The notes beneath the pieces are model-generated. The model searched no databases, was not told where the DNA came from, and saw only the letters and a program-made list of their open reading frames with translations. Positions 35,917-48,139 of a DNA stretch of 64,000 nucleotides are shown one piece after another; within the stretch, counting starts at the first letter, position 1, and each line of letters begins with the position of its first letter. This stretch comes from Trichopria drosophilae (lineage: Eukaryota > Arthropoda > Insecta > Hymenoptera > Diapriidae), in contig CM059582.1 of NCBI GenBank assembly GCA_030407085.1, positions 208,722,001-208,786,000 of the forward strand, given 5' to 3'. Both the position numbers and the translations under genes were made by a program.

Positions 35917-36407
35917 AGTAATGTGATGGAACTTTTTCGAACTTAAAATTTGTCGATCATATGTAAACAAATATTTAAGTGAAAGGTAAATAAATAAATG
36001 ACGCTAGAGGGATGCATTCTCTTTTTTCCCTTTTAATAGAAAAAAAATGAACAGTTTTTACTTTATGCTAGTAAGTTTGAGGTAAGATTGCAAAGACCTC
36101 AATTATACATTTTACATTAATGAGATATTCTTCGAATACAATGGAAAATCATAAAACATATAAGGAACACTACGTAAACGTAGAGAAATAATTCGGTGAA
36201 TATTACAAAATTTCATTAATGTTTCACAAATAATTGGGCAAATAAAATTCATAAAACTTCGTGGAAGGTGTACAAATTTTTAATAAAGTTCACTGGCCTA
36301 AATTTGATGAAGAATGTAGTCAACTTTAGTAAAATGCGAGGCATTAACATGGTGTAAATTTAAAGCCAATTCTACTAAATTATTCGATGAATTCAAAGCA
36401 GATCGTA
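35917..36407. other. AT-rich DNA, nothing recognised
   Basis: No genes or clear repeats seen. Confidence 0.3.
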
Positions 36408-36515
36408 CACAGAGAGAAACAATATATAGTTAATTAAAACAGTTTACAAGAGTAAAACACGGGGTTACAAAAAATAGTTGAATTAATTATCCAAAAACTA
36501 TTAATCTTCAATTTT
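36408..36515. mobile_element. MITE copy (CACAGAGAGAAA family), copy 2
   Basis: Starts ACACAGAGAGAAACAATATA and continues through AGAGTAAAACACGGGGTTAC, then AAAAAATAGTTGAATTAATT. It matches 17186-17315 and 38478-38738 in order. The right end appears lost. Confidence 0.55.
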
Positions 36516-38477
36516 TTTCTTTTATTTTTAAACTGCGGACATAATTATAAGTTTTCATATGATATATTTATATACGTATATTAAATATATTTATACATAA
36601 ATTTTGTTGCAACGTACACTTTATAATCTCCTTATAACTAAACATGCATAAACTCTGGACATACTTGTAGGAAACGTTTGCTGTATAAGTCGATCGCTTC
36701 TCTTCACTTGCAACTAAATGACAAGTCTAATTGCGCCCCCTATTGATACCTCCGGAATTCTATTCATTTTATGCGGAAAGTTGAATGAATTACCGTTGAA
36801 TATTTCTAGAGTAAACAAGTTCACTAAATTTCCACCAATTGCTGATAAATGAAGATTAGAAAAAAGGACAATTGTGGCGAAGCTTTTTCAACATTCATAT
36901 ATTGATTTTTACTAATTTTGTATCTTTGTTATGCTTTTGTATTTTTTACAGTTTGGTATTCTTTTCCTATATTATATTTGCAGATTTTTTAATATCTTTG
37001 GTCGATCGGTTTTTCAGCGAATTTTAAGCAATTTACATCGATTATACATTGGTTTAAGATTGTTTTTCATATGTGTTTTTTACGTTGCTTATCGTTTTTT
37101 ATCGTTTCTTCTTAATCATCCTTTACATTTTTTAATCATTTTTTACATCGTTTATAATTTATACATTTTACAAGTGTCCGTATAATTTTAAGTTTATATT
37201 TAAAAATAGATAAAATCTAAATTCCAATTTTATAATATTCAAAATATAAAACTTAAAAATCAATTTAGGCAATAAAAAGAAGGTGTTTTCTCACAATACA
37301 CTTTATTCTCGAAAATTTTGTTGCCAAATTCTGTGAAACCTATTTTCTAAAAGTATGTGAAATTTTTCGTGAAGTTTTTGTAATATGTTTGTATATTTTT
37401 CATGATGGATTCCTCTAAGGAGAATTTACTATAGATCGAAACGATGGGCAAGATAGGATCCAAAATATTGTGGTCTTTACAACCAATAAAATGTATGAGC
37501 CATTGATACAATTTGAAATAAAATGTTTACCCAATTTTTCTCCATGTACTAACATATTTAACATATATTAATGGTATATCGCAATTATGAAAATAGTAAG
37601 TAATAAATTAAGATGACAATTCCATTTTTGATGCCTGATTCGCATATATTTTTGCTCCAAAAAATTTAAAGATAACAATGAATAGATTAAACACAGAAAT
37701 TTAACTGACTGAATGAATCAGATAACGCATTAGATGCTAAGTTGCACCCTAGAATAGATAATTACTTATAAATGAATTTCGATTTTCAGATGCTACCACG
37801 TCGGCCAAATAATTCCGGTATATGTATAGGTAGTTCATTCGGTAATTGTTCAATAGTCATCGATTTCCGGCTCATAGGTTGCGGGTACCAAGAAATGAAT
37901 TATGGAAGGAAGGGGTCAATGATATGCATTTCTGTGTATGGCTGCATCTGGCAGGAGCCATTTCCCAGCTAAATTTTACCTTTGAACTTTGCACTTTCAT
38001 AGAATTGATTAGATTGTACCCTCTATCTTCTATTCTAATGTCTTCCATACCAATTTATATATATCGAAATTACCGCTGTCAACGTCATTATAGTAGGTCA
38101 ATTTTATGTGGAATAAAGTCCAAAACCTTTCATATTTATAATCCCTCTTGTTCATTCTATCAACCTGGGGAGGTCTTTAAGGGGCCACTTTTTTTAATGA
38201 GATTCAAGACAATGAGCTTCATTTCATCGGTGGCCAACAAATTCGGATAGAAGCAGTCTTTTAAGTAAATGGAATTTTTGTAATCAAGTAAACTGATCAT
38301 TCCAAAATGAATGTTTATTTCGGGTTCATATTGACTATATAATTTGAGAAATTGTTTTTAAAAACGATTGATTTACTTGTGTTTGAAAAAAGTTATTCTG
38401 CATTTACAAAACAAAGAATTGAATCAAGAAACTTTCTCTCCGTATAATAATTTAATTAAAATAATGAGGTCTAACTT
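36516..38477. other. AT-rich DNA, no gene recognised
   Basis: An 84-codon plus frame (36931-37185) is Phe/Leu/Tyr-rich with hydrophobic runs, but looks like translated AT-rich DNA. A GC-richer patch at 37790-38250 has two overlapping plus-strand frames (66 and 134 codons) without known domains. Confidence 0.3.
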
Positions 38478-38738
38478 GCACAGAGAGAAAGGAAATAGTT
38501 AACGGAACCTCTTTGTAATAGTAAAACGCATAAATCTATAAAGTTGTTGCATTAACTATTTCCATTATACACGGTATAATAAAATTGTTCCATGTACTAT
38601 TTTCAGATTGCTAAATCGTTCGTACATAACCTCAAATATCAATTCTAACCTTACATATAGTTAATTCTATTACTTAAGAGGTTAAATCGATTCTACTATT
38701 TTTTCGTTGTTCTAACACTTTTTTTCTCTCTGTGTATT
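38478..38738. mobile_element. MITE (CACAGAGAGAAA family), complete copy
   Basis: Left end TGCACAGAGAGAAAGGAAAT and right end TTTTTTTCTCTCTGTGTA are inverted repeats. The interior has AATAGTAAAACGCATAAATC and TTGCATTAACTATTTCC, shared with copies at 17186 and 36408. About 260 bp, AT-rich, non-coding. Confidence 0.65.
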
Positions 38739-39360
38739 TTTTCATGTTTCGTATTCCGAAATACTAATTTTGCTAATTGTTGTTTACTATATGTATATAA
38801 TGTAAATTCAATTTGACAATTAAATATCTTTATCTCCTTAAAAGTGACTAAAACATTGATCTCTTGTGTCCTAGTAAAATTCGCGCGTTCTGAGAACAAA
38901 AATGTCATACATTATGTTCATAAACTTGGAGTTGTTAATATTTCAACCAAGCTTCGTTACTGCGGCTACTTTGTCAAAGAAAAATAGTCGTTCTGCTAGC
39001 ACGGAGATGTAACCTCACACAAGTTCGCCTGGAGAGTTTAGTCCTTCGGGCAATAGTTATCATTATTAGGATTCTTGGCTTCGCTTAAGGTTTATTGCAC
39101 TTCTCAGCACAGAACTGCTTTAAATCTCTCCACAATCCAACTCTATACAGCGGTTTTGCCACTACCAAAGTATTCTACAAGATGATATTGTTATTGATTT
39201 ACCCCACATAATTTCAGGTGCTCAAATAATTCAATAATTACTTAAACATGACAATTCTGAACCAGAGTATCTGAAGATGTTTGCATTTTTTATTCTGTTA
39301 TATGTATTGCATTACCAACTCATCATTCCGTGTTGAAAATTCTAATGAATACATTATATT
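38739..39360. other. Unique DNA, nothing recognised
   Basis: Moderate composition around 38990-39190, non-repetitive, no domain-bearing frame. Confidence 0.3.
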
Positions 39361-39620
39361 ACCGTAGAGTCCCGGTATATTTGCCCGCTCGGTTTCTTCT
39401 CTCTCTCTCTCTCCTCCCCCCCCCCCCGGTCTCCTTATATTTGTCAAAAGAAGTTGAGCGCCGCTTCCCCCACTCTTTTCAGTCGCGTTACGTTCGTGAC
39501 TTCGTGACGTCACAGCAGGCCCTTCCTGAGGCCCCAGCGCACAAGGAGGGGGAAAAGAGAGCGGCGACAGACAAATATAACGAGACGGAACTGTATTATG
39601 AAATTTAATTAAACAAGAAT
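39361..39620. other. GC-rich patch: pyrimidine tract, C12-like run, CRE-like site
   Basis: CT dinucleotides then a homopolymer C run (39399-39428) are followed by a GC-rich stretch holding the perfect palindrome TGACGTCA (39505-39512), the CREB/ATF consensus. Overlapping frames on both strands (39330-39608 plus, 39298-39690 minus) show no domain. Could be a promoter fragment or part of a mobile element: TATATTTGTC at 39437 is mirrored by GACAAATATA at 39569. Confidence 0.4.
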
Positions 39621-39662
39621 AACGGGACGGAACTGTATTACGAAATTTAATTAAACAAGAAA
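39579..39662 (+). repeat. 42-bp tandem duplication
   Basis: AACGAGACGGAACTGTATTA and the following sequence to CAAGAAT is repeated immediately, with two base changes (GGGACGG, TTACG). Period 42. Confidence 0.85.
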
Positions 39663-41870
39663 ATCTAACATCCAAATAAGAACTCCGCAATGCACCTATT
39701 TTTATTACGGTAATTATTGTGTAATATTAGGTATTTAAATGTTCTTTATGAACGGATTTTCCTTGTAAAATACCGTATGCAACTCTTGCAGTGCGTGAAC
39801 TTACGCACTCGTTGCATAATATAATATTTTTTATCCTGAAAGACATTGTTACTTTTATTCACAAACATAATTAATATATACATGTCTATTTAACCAAACC
39901 GTAATACTTAACTGTAAATTAATAATAAAAAATAAATAAATAAAAAAAAAAAAGGATCGGAAGCTTCGCAATAAATATTTGCTTATTTGTTTGCTTGTTT
40001 ATTCCTGTCATTCTCATTCACTCATTTTCTTTTCTATCTTTCTCTCTTTTCCTCTCTGTCTCTCTTTCTCTGAGGATTGCATGCAAAATCTTCGTATTGA
40101 AATAAAAAAAAATTATAGTGATCGGTGTTTCGTCTTCAAGTCAAATAATAAAAAATATTCGTATACTCACGTAATATCGTACCAGGGCAACCATTACAGA
40201 ACAATCACCAAAATTTTGAGTCGTTCCTCTTGAGTCGTTTGGGTCTCCCCATTGCACCAAACTCAGAAAATGCAGAAGAGTGATCTGCACTAAGCGAATG
40301 TACGCGAGAAACTGATTTTCTATTTAGTGTTTTTAAGAGCTAGACAACTTTTCCGAGAAGCTCGGGTAATGGGATAGAATAACAACAATACAATGTAAAC
40401 AACAAGTTTTTCGTCGTTTTTATTTCTTTTGTGATATCGAAATTATAAGAAAACGACCAACCATAATTCTACATTATAAACATTTTAGAAATATTTTTTT
40501 TTTTTATTTCGGAAATTTTGGAAATTTTTACAGAAATTTCGGGATCGGTGTTTTTCTTTTACAATTTCAACTTTATAAAAAACAATAAATCAGCGAAAAA
40601 CCCATAAAACAAATATACCTTCAGGGGTGAGGAAGACATTACATACATGAACATTTAAATTTTTAGATATTTGTTAATTTAGAGTGAAGTTAAATTTAAT
40701 AGTTTTTATGCAATGATACTAACAAAATTGATGAAGAAAACATTAGTATTCATAGTTCCCTTAGTATTCAAAGTTCACAAAATTGAGTAACAAAGGACCT
40801 ATTGTTCGATATTTGTTCATTGTAGTTGTTTTAATGATTTTTGAGTCGTTTTAATCTCAATAATTTTTATAAAACCCAATATAAACAATCCTAAAATTAA
40901 AAACACTCATGATCAGTAAAAAATACATGCAACATTTTATTAAGAATAATTTAGAGCACTTCGTATTATTCTATACGTCACTTCTTTTTTTTATTACTAC
41001 TTATATTTTTATTACTTCATCATTACTTATAAGTTATTTTTAATTTTTACATTCAAGAGTACGTTGACAATTTTTGCAGTTTGCTTAATTTTAATAAGTT
41101 TATTTCCACTCAAGACTAACGATGACATTTGTCAGTTTTAATAGTTTCATTAATGTAAGGAAACTATAATATTTTTTTTCTAATTTATTACATTCTAATG
41201 TATTTGTTTTCGTAAAATTAAAAAAAAAATTTTTGGTTTCCATTATCATTTATTGAACAATTGTACCATTTGACATTTATTCATTTACATTACTTTTATT
41301 GTATATTTTGTATTATATTTTAGACTAATAAATTTCTGAAGAGGACCTAAATACAGGGTCAAAACGTTAAAAATTATGGTTTTTATAACTCTTCGTTGTA
41401 CATCCGTTTTTCCAAAAAGAATCGAATTTTTACAAACTTAAGGAAAATTATTACAGCTACGAAGATTTTATGATAATAGTAATTATTATACTACTTAAGG
41501 AATGTGGAACATGAAATCATTTACGTCATGTATTTTACATTTTAAATTATTAATGGGAAACATACCTTTTATTTGTTTATGTTAATTGGTACTTCTTATG
41601 AACTTATTATGAATTTAACTTTACTATGATAATAATTCTTTTAGTGTTCAATAACACGAAATGCGAGTATATGTATTGCGTGTATCTTATTAAGAGATGT
41701 AGAAAATATAACTAGTAATCTGCGGTAATCTTAGCAAACCTTTAAGACAAGAAATTATTGAATGAAAATCTGTTAAAAATAAAATATAATAATATATAAA
41801 TAATATATAATAATATAAATAAAAAACGTCTTAAAGTACCATTAAAAATACTGCAAAGCTTTGCGCAATT
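39663..41870. other. AT-rich DNA, no gene recognised
   Basis: Contains a polypyrimidine stretch at 40010-40075 (mostly TCTTTCTCTCT). An 84-codon frame (39979-40233) spans it and is not a recognised protein. Confidence 0.3.
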
Positions 41871-41879
41871 TTCAATTAA

Positions 41880-42110
41880 GGGTGCGCAAATAGTACTTTT
41901 CGGTCCTAGGCCGTAAAGTTCAATTTTACGCACAATCTCCAAACCGAGGTCGTAAAATTTTACGGCCGAGGAGCGAACACTATTTTTTGATACACTGTTC
42001 GCAAAAGTAGGCACTTTACCGACTGTTTTTAGTCCGTAAACTAAAAGGTGTCCGTAAAATGTCTATTTTACGGACACGTGTATCAAAATAGTCTATTATA
42101 CACTAAGGTG
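41880..42110. mobile_element. Hairpin-rich MITE with CCGTAAAATTTTACGG motifs
   Basis: Several copies of the palindromic unit CGTAAAATTTTACG are present (41951-41964 and half units at 41911, 41922, 42031). At 42048-42077 there is a perfect 13-bp stem with a 4-base GTCT loop. It is flanked by a wider inverted pair (ACTATTTTTTGATACAC at 41989 and GTGTATCAAAATAGT at 42078). No coding content that I trust. Confidence 0.6.
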
Positions 42111-43299
42111 TAGAAGTGGATCTTTTCGTAGGGGGTTCTAAAGTGTTCAGCCGATAAGATAGGAATTTTCATTACAAACTCTAAATAAAAAATGTCTGAA
42201 TCGATTTGTTTAAATTCGGGAGCTATAAGGACAATTCTTATTACTACAGGCGGTATAATAGAAAATGTCTAGAAATTAATTGAGAACTGATCGAGAATTC
42301 TAGGAAATAAATAAAAATCACAATTATTTTCGAAAATGCTTGGTCAATTCTTAATTAATGGCTTTGGTATTTTCTAGGAAACCGTCTATAGTAATTAGAA
42401 TTGCCATTACAGAGCCTGAATTTCGAAAATTTGATTCTTTTTTTAGTGAAACTAACTACTTTGCCGGCGGACTACTTTAGAAACCCCTTATGAAGTAATA
42501 CATTATGAGAAAATACATCTTTCGAGAGGTATAGTTTATAGCATTCTTCACTGACTGCACCAGAGCGTCTAGAGCGCATTTTTTTTTAATACAGTATGCA
42601 AAATTGTAAGACAAAGATACATTCAGTGCGGATTAGCGCAGTCAGAGACACACGCGCCCTTCCGAAGTTCTACTGTACATATGCTCATTCTTGTCTTCTG
42701 ATGTCACGTTTTATTTTCTCTAGGAAAAATAAGTATATTTTTTCTATTGTAAAATAAGGTAACAACGTTATTGTACGACTTTTATGTAACTTTATAACAT
42801 TGTTACTCGAAATTGCTGTGAGAACTTATAATTTTATACGTAAATTTATGTAAATGCAAAATTATAGAAATATAATGCCATAAATATATTTGAAATACAA
42901 TAATAGTCTCTTGTACGTGTAAGGTGTTAACCTTAACATTAATGTAACATTATCCTGTAACCGCCATGTAACAAGTTTGGTCCATTATTCTCATGTTAAT
43001 GTTAGTGTAAGGTAATGTGAAGGTTTATCAACCTCCATATAATGTTATCAGCTTATATTTGAAAGATTATAACCTTATTATAACCTTACATCAACATTCG
43101 CGTTCTGGAAGGGGATAGAGACTCCAATATGTCGAACAACTCTGCAAAAAAGGTTTATGTACAATTATAACCGTATACATTGAGAGATACTTACGTATAC
43201 GTAACTTTTATATATAGAAGTTAGTTTAATGATTAAAATTTACTTAAATGTTATATTTCCATGTGAACTTAATAAAAGCGGATGTTTTAATAAAGGCAC
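42111..43299. other. AT-rich DNA with palindromic TAACATTA/AACCTTA tract
   Basis: At 42915-43095 motifs such as AACCTTAACATTAATG, GTTAATGTTAGTGTAAGG and ATTATAACCTTATTATAACC lie in opposite orientations, suggesting a degraded fold-back. The rest is unassigned. Confidence 0.3.
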
Positions 43300-43930
43300 G
43301 TAATAACCGACTAAGTGCCACGAGCGACTTCATAGTAGATGCGGTATTTCTACCAAGACTACTCCAAGGTGTTCGTTCACTCAAGATGACCATAAGAAGC
43401 AACAGTAATGAACATCGACAAAAACGAGACGGGCAACTGGCTTCCGTGGACCACCCGCGGATCGGACTTTCAAATAAGCTCGATGTGGCACTCCCCAGGT
43501 CACGACGAGGATGGTGTACCAATGCAGGGTCGGAATGTAGATGCGCTGGCGTCGTTTTCGCGAAAGACCGACCAGGTAACATCTGGGTCACCGGAAGTAG
43601 CTAGGTTTTCCACCCTCGCGGCATGTTTTGTTATACGTCGCTGCAGAATTGTTGCGGTTGAAGTTTTCCAGTAAAGTTATTCTACCTACGTATGTTACTT
43701 CCATTTCTCATTTTACATCCCTATACCTCGTCATTTCTTCCGCTTCGAGGGCGTCGGGCGCGAAAACTTTTTGCGCGTTCCAAACTGAAACAGGGAAGTG
43801 GAGGAGGGGTCGTAGGGTCAGGCTTTAAAAAATTTTTCCGTCTCGTATTAAGGCCAACCCGGGGGCGAAAGACCGTGTTGACTCGTGCGCGTTGTTTGAA
43901 TTGCCGACCAACTTTGGCTCTCCACACATT
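43300..43930. promoter_or_regulatory. Second GC-rich, CpG-bearing island
   Basis: About 600 bases of balanced composition in AT-rich DNA, non-repetitive, with GC-rich patches at 43415-43620 and 43740-43930. Comparable in look to the block upstream of Nrx-1, so it may be a promoter or first-exon region of another gene. Overlapping frames occur on both strands. Confidence 0.35.
43408..43576 (+). CDS. Possible first coding exon of an unrecognised gene
   Basis: The ATG at 43408 has an in-frame stop 15 bases upstream. It opens a 56-codon stretch (MNIDKNETGNWLPW... FSRKTDQ) rich in G/C-ending codons. It ends at CAG|GTAACATC, a plausible donor with GT at 43577. The peptide is polar, with W, M and acidic residues, no signal peptide and no domain I recognise. 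Opposite-strand and other-frame alternatives overlap (43244-43591 minus, 43248-43604 plus), so this could equally be a non-coding exon or chance. No partner exon found. Confidence 0.22.
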
Positions 43931-45580
43931 TCTGAGACTTTTCTACACGTTTCTTATTTTTGAAACGTACAGCGGCCGAAAGGGCTTTCCGCTTTTTCAT
44001 TACAGTGCAAATACTGATTAAGACGTTGTGATTTGTTTGAGCTCGTTCGATTTAGCAAAGTAGATTGCGCAGAATTGTTTATTCAGTCACACAGTACGTG
44101 AGACCACTTATTGTGTGCGAGTTCGATTCCCATCTGGGAAAACAAATGTTCAAAATGTACTAGATTCGTTTCGAAAATATTGTTTTTATGTAGGAAACAA
44201 GCTGATGAACGCTGTACTATGTAGGTTTCTGCAGTTTCCTGCATTCTTGGCATACTTGGCGCTACCTCTGAAGACTATCTGCAGCTCTTTCCAAATTTTT
44301 AAAAGAGGCAACTTCTCCCGTTGAACAACGAATATTGGCTTAACCATTTCGAATTTTGAAAATTTGATGCTCCTCAGTGGTAAATTTTGTGAGGATATTC
44401 TAAAATGTCCAACTTTCGATCTTTTCGTCATTTTTCTTCAGCAAGAACCAAATACTTTAGGAAATATCATACCGGGGAAGCGATATATGGCCTTTCGCAT
44501 TGATATCGATTATTCGCCTCAGACGTTCGTATATACAATATGTAAATACGCATACTTGGATTTGAGCGAAGAGAGGTTTGCGAAAACGGCTGCTTTCAAG
44601 CGCAGGGCTCGAAATGCCAACACCCGGAATAAAATTCGAAAGCCCTCTCGAAACACCATTATGTGATCCGAATTGTGGCGGATACCCTCGAACTGGATGC
44701 TGTGCAGCGACTCCTCTACCGAATCTTATCCAATTGCTTCACCCATTCCTAACCCTACTAGCCTCTGATGGAATAAATATATCTCTGTCGAATGGCAATT
44801 AAGCGCATCCACGTCCTTACCACCAGCAGTTTCGAGGACCCAAATCCAATCCAGTTTACTCGAACCGCACCCGCCGGAAGACGTTGTTTTATACGAGCCA
44901 AAACTGCCGAGTATTAATTCGTACAACTCTGAAACTGAAATTCAAGAGATCATCGCCCTCGGAGGATACATGCCGTTTTAGCATGCCTATGGAAAGGTGA
45001 ACATCGGCGAAGCATTGCCCTAGGGAAATAATCTGCGACTCCGTTGCGAAAGATCTGGAACGCTCAACGATTCATAGAATTTTTCTTTTGCTAAGAATAA
45101 GAGAGTTTTATAAGAATGCGCATTATTAATGATTTGACGCTTAACGACGTGTCGGAGACGCTTGAAAGAAATTCATCGGAAAAGTTCACGATACCGCGTT
45201 CTTCCCGTACGACTAGATTACACCGGAAGTAAAAAAGCTCGAATGGAGTAGAAGAAGGAGGCAATGCTGTTACTCAAGTTAGTCGTGTTGTGTCGCCTCC
45301 TTAGATCCGAGTTTTCACAAAACTAACTGTACTTTCTCGGAAATGTCATTACGTCACACGTTCCATTTCCACCGTTTCGTTAGATACTGTTACTGCACTC
45401 AAAAGAAGGAAGAAACAGACTTTTCAGTCAGTCCTATTGTTATATCGGCTGGACCATTCATTAACCCGATCTGGTCGAACAATACTTATTCAACAGCACT
45501 ATACTAGTACCTGTTTAGCGTTTAACCTATTGAGTCTGGGAGATGTAAATTTTTTAGTTGATTTTCGAACTTCCTTCTCA
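43931..45580. other. Unique DNA, mixed composition, no gene recognised
   Basis: Moderately GC-rich around 44560-45010 with frames of 70-100 codons on both strands (44364-44666 and 44578-44802 plus, 44726-44926 minus). None has a recognisable domain or repeat character. Could contain non-coding exons or conserved elements. Confidence 0.3.
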
Positions 45581-46160
45581 ACAGGAAATAAGATTTGAAA
45601 ATAATCAAGCCTACGATTTTCGAGTATGGTCTTTTCATTGGCGTCGCCAAATTGTATTTAAATTGCTTTAATAACCCATACAGCTGACTTTAAATAAAAA
45701 TTGTTTTAAAAAACAAAATTTTGTGTGTTTCGTTTGTATGAATTTTGTTTTTCATCAATAAAGTTGCAGGATGGAGACGTATACGGAACCAAAAGTGCAC
45801 AAAATCTAGGAACTTAAGCTACTAATTTTTTTGGTTTGCAACATGTTAATCTAACCTTTTCAAAATGTAACATCATTTATGAACTTTCTTGATTACATAA
45901 AGAGGTTTTCGGGGTCACTGACCAGGAATTTAAGGTTGGGTTCTTAAAGTTGGCGGATCCAGTATTGGTATACCGAAATTCAATAAAGTGCTTCAAAATC
46001 TCCAGAAAATGTGTAAGCGTTTTTTTTTAATCGTTCATAACGAATTTGTAGCCAGATTTTTAAAATTCAAAATAATGAATCCGCTACGGCCAACCAAATG
46101 AAAGTACTCAAAATCGTGCTAGAGATGCGAATTTCATCAATTATGCGTTCAGAAAGACTT
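45581..46160 (+). repeat. Diverged copy of the 5.75-kb fold-back's left arm
   Basis: CTCAACAGGAAATAAGATT, TTTTTCATCAATAAAG, CTAACCTTTTCAAAATGTAA and GGCGGATCCAGTATTGGTAT follow in the same order as at 743-1190, in the same orientation. A second ATTTTTAAAATTCAAAATAA block follows near 46050. No opposite arm is evident nearby, so it is a solo or truncated copy. Confidence 0.7.
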
Positions 46161-46804
46161 CAAAAAGAGGTCTTAGTAGTTATCTCTTTATAAAAACGAG
46201 CTGTAATACTGAATTGGTTAATTGTTATACAAACCGCCGTTTATGGGTATAAAATATAAAATATATAACGACGTTTTTCTGGTGAAATACAAAACTATTT
46301 TGTATATTTTTTGTGAAAAATTCATATTTCATAATGTTATTTAGCTACCTCGATTGACATTTTTTGTTTCAGATGATCCAGTTTGCAGGAATGTTGGCTA
46401 CCACAAAAAAAAGTAAAAATAATAATTAGTTTGAAAGTTATTTATTACTAAACTATCTGATATTTTTTAGTAAAAAAAATGTTCAAAGGTTGTTCAATGC
46501 GAGTACTTTAAAATCAGATAATGATCGTTTAAAACCGATTCATAGTTTACTTAAAAAGAATTAATTAAGGTTCTAAGAAAAAAATGTTGGATGTCTGTAT
46601 TAATTTTGAATTGAATGTTTATAAATAAACTATTTTGCTGCTATTATTAACTATCGATTTGCCTTTAATATTACACAATTAATATTATGCGCTGCTTCGC
46701 AGAATACAACCGAAGGTTCTAAGTAAGTAAAAATAATACCTAAGTTATAATAATTAATACTTAAGGGTTCTATATGAACACTTTTTGGTATCTGATAACT
46801 TGCC
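46161..46804. other. AT-rich DNA, nothing recognised
   Basis: No genes or clear repeats. Confidence 0.3.
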
Positions 46805-46962
46805 CAGAAAACCAAAAGTTGACTTTAAAGTCGACTATGGATGTCCGAGTAAAAGTCAACATTAAGACAACTTTATGGTCATCAGTCGACTTACGGTTTA
46901 CTGAAAGTCGACTATTACTGGGACATTCATAGTCCACTTTCACAGTCGACTTTTGGTTGTTT
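46805..46962. mobile_element. ~155-bp palindromic MITE with AGTCGACTTT motifs
   Basis: AAACCAAAAGTTGACTTTAA with GTCGACTATGGATGTCC on the left is mirrored by GGGACATTCATAGTCCAC and GTCGACTTTTGGTT on the right. GTCGAC (a 6-base palindrome) occurs repeatedly. Non-coding. Confidence 0.7.
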
Positions 46963-47503
46963 GAGATAGAATTCATTTTTGTAAAATATTCATTCTCAAT
47001 AAATGATGTTGTATACGACATTAAATGTAAATATTGCAATTGTATATAGGACAAAATTAACAAAAGAGTTGATGAACAAGAAAAAAAACATTTTTGGAAT
47101 ACCAATTTTACAGGATTGACTGTACACAGAACTACTAGACACCAGTTTGATTAGAATAACATTTAAATTTTGGTTACTGAACATAACAAACATTTTTTTC
47201 ATAACTTTGATTTATTATTACACAGTTTAATAACGAACTTCATATGAACACAATTCATATGAATGGGCTAATCAAAATGGCTTTTTTTAGCTACAAGTAG
47301 AATTAACCCCATAAATAACATTCTTGATATAACGAATAAAACAATTTTAAGTTTAATCGCCATTTTGGTGGTTGTTTTAATGCCTTACAATCATCGTAAC
47401 AAATATTTTATTAAATGTAACCAACCCCAATCAAATTAATGTAATGAACTTTTTGTACACTGAAATGACTACAATATTGAAACCTACAAAGAGTTATAAT
47501 TAC
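46963..47503. other. AT-rich DNA, nothing recognised
   Basis: No gene or repeat recognised. A 111-codon minus frame (46770-47105) overlaps the MITE and is not credible. Confidence 0.3.
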
Positions 47504-47725
47504 TACACTCAGAAAAAAAAGTAATTGAAATGACCATTTTTTTACTATGAATCATTGTGCGAAATGAGGACTAGGCATGGTAATAGTTAAAATAACTATT
47601 CTGAAATAGTAAAAAGTTTAACTGTTGCTTCAAGATTCAAAATACTACTTATCATAATAGACAAATAGACTCAACTATTTTAAAATAGTAATTTCAGAAA
47701 ATGACTACCTTCACTGAGAGAAATT
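47504..47725 (+). mobile_element. MITE copy (GAAATGAGGACTA family), copy 1
   Basis: Contains GTGCGAAATGAGGACTAGGC followed by TAATAGTTAAAATAACTAT, homologous in order and orientation to 48140-48448. The region is dense in ATAGTTnnAACTAT palindromes. Ends are near CACTCAG and CACTGAG. Confidence 0.55.
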
Positions 47726-48055
47726 GTATAAGAAATTATCGTAAAAAATATGGACAGGAAACAAATATTTGTAAACTATATACATCATAGCATATGAAAA
47801 GTCCACTTTTCTCTCTTCATTCTTTGTTTAAGAAGATAAAAAAGAAAACAAAGAGGAAACAAAAAATCAATAAGTTTGTGAATGCCAGACTCTAGCCAGA
47901 TAAAAAATATATTATGGAATGCAATTATACACACAAATTTCAATGTCATGTAACTAGTCTCTAGATACACATGCGTATACGACGTGTATTATGTATTATC
48001 CTATATCTTGACCCCCGATGGTCCTTTTTATGACCAAATGAAAATCCACTTTGAT
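47726..48055. other. AT-rich spacer
   Basis: Nothing recognised. Confidence 0.25.
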
Positions 48056-48137
48056 AATGGGAGCCACGGGCTCGAAGAAAACAAGCTGCGAACGCCGCGT
48101 CGCCACCTGGCGGCATCAAAACACACTGGGTGCGGCA
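48056..48137. other. Short GC-rich, insulator-like patch
   Basis: About 80 GC-rich bases in AT-rich DNA. It contains CGCCACCTGGCGGC (48100-48113), which carries an E-box (CACCTG) and, reversed, AGGTGGCG, close to the Drosophila CTCF motif AGGTGGCGC. A motif match alone is weak evidence. Confidence 0.2.
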
Positions 48138-48139
48138 GT

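Noticed and set aside
37846..38250. 134-codon plus-strand frame as a gene
   Set aside because: Overlaps another plus frame. No domain, signal peptide or conserved-looking motif that I recognise.
46770..47105. 111-codon minus-strand frame
   Set aside because: Runs through the AGTCGAC MITE and AT-rich flank; no protein family resemblance.
48056..48137. Confident CTCF insulator call
   Set aside because: Only a one-mismatch motif in a short GC-rich patch; kept as a low-confidence note.
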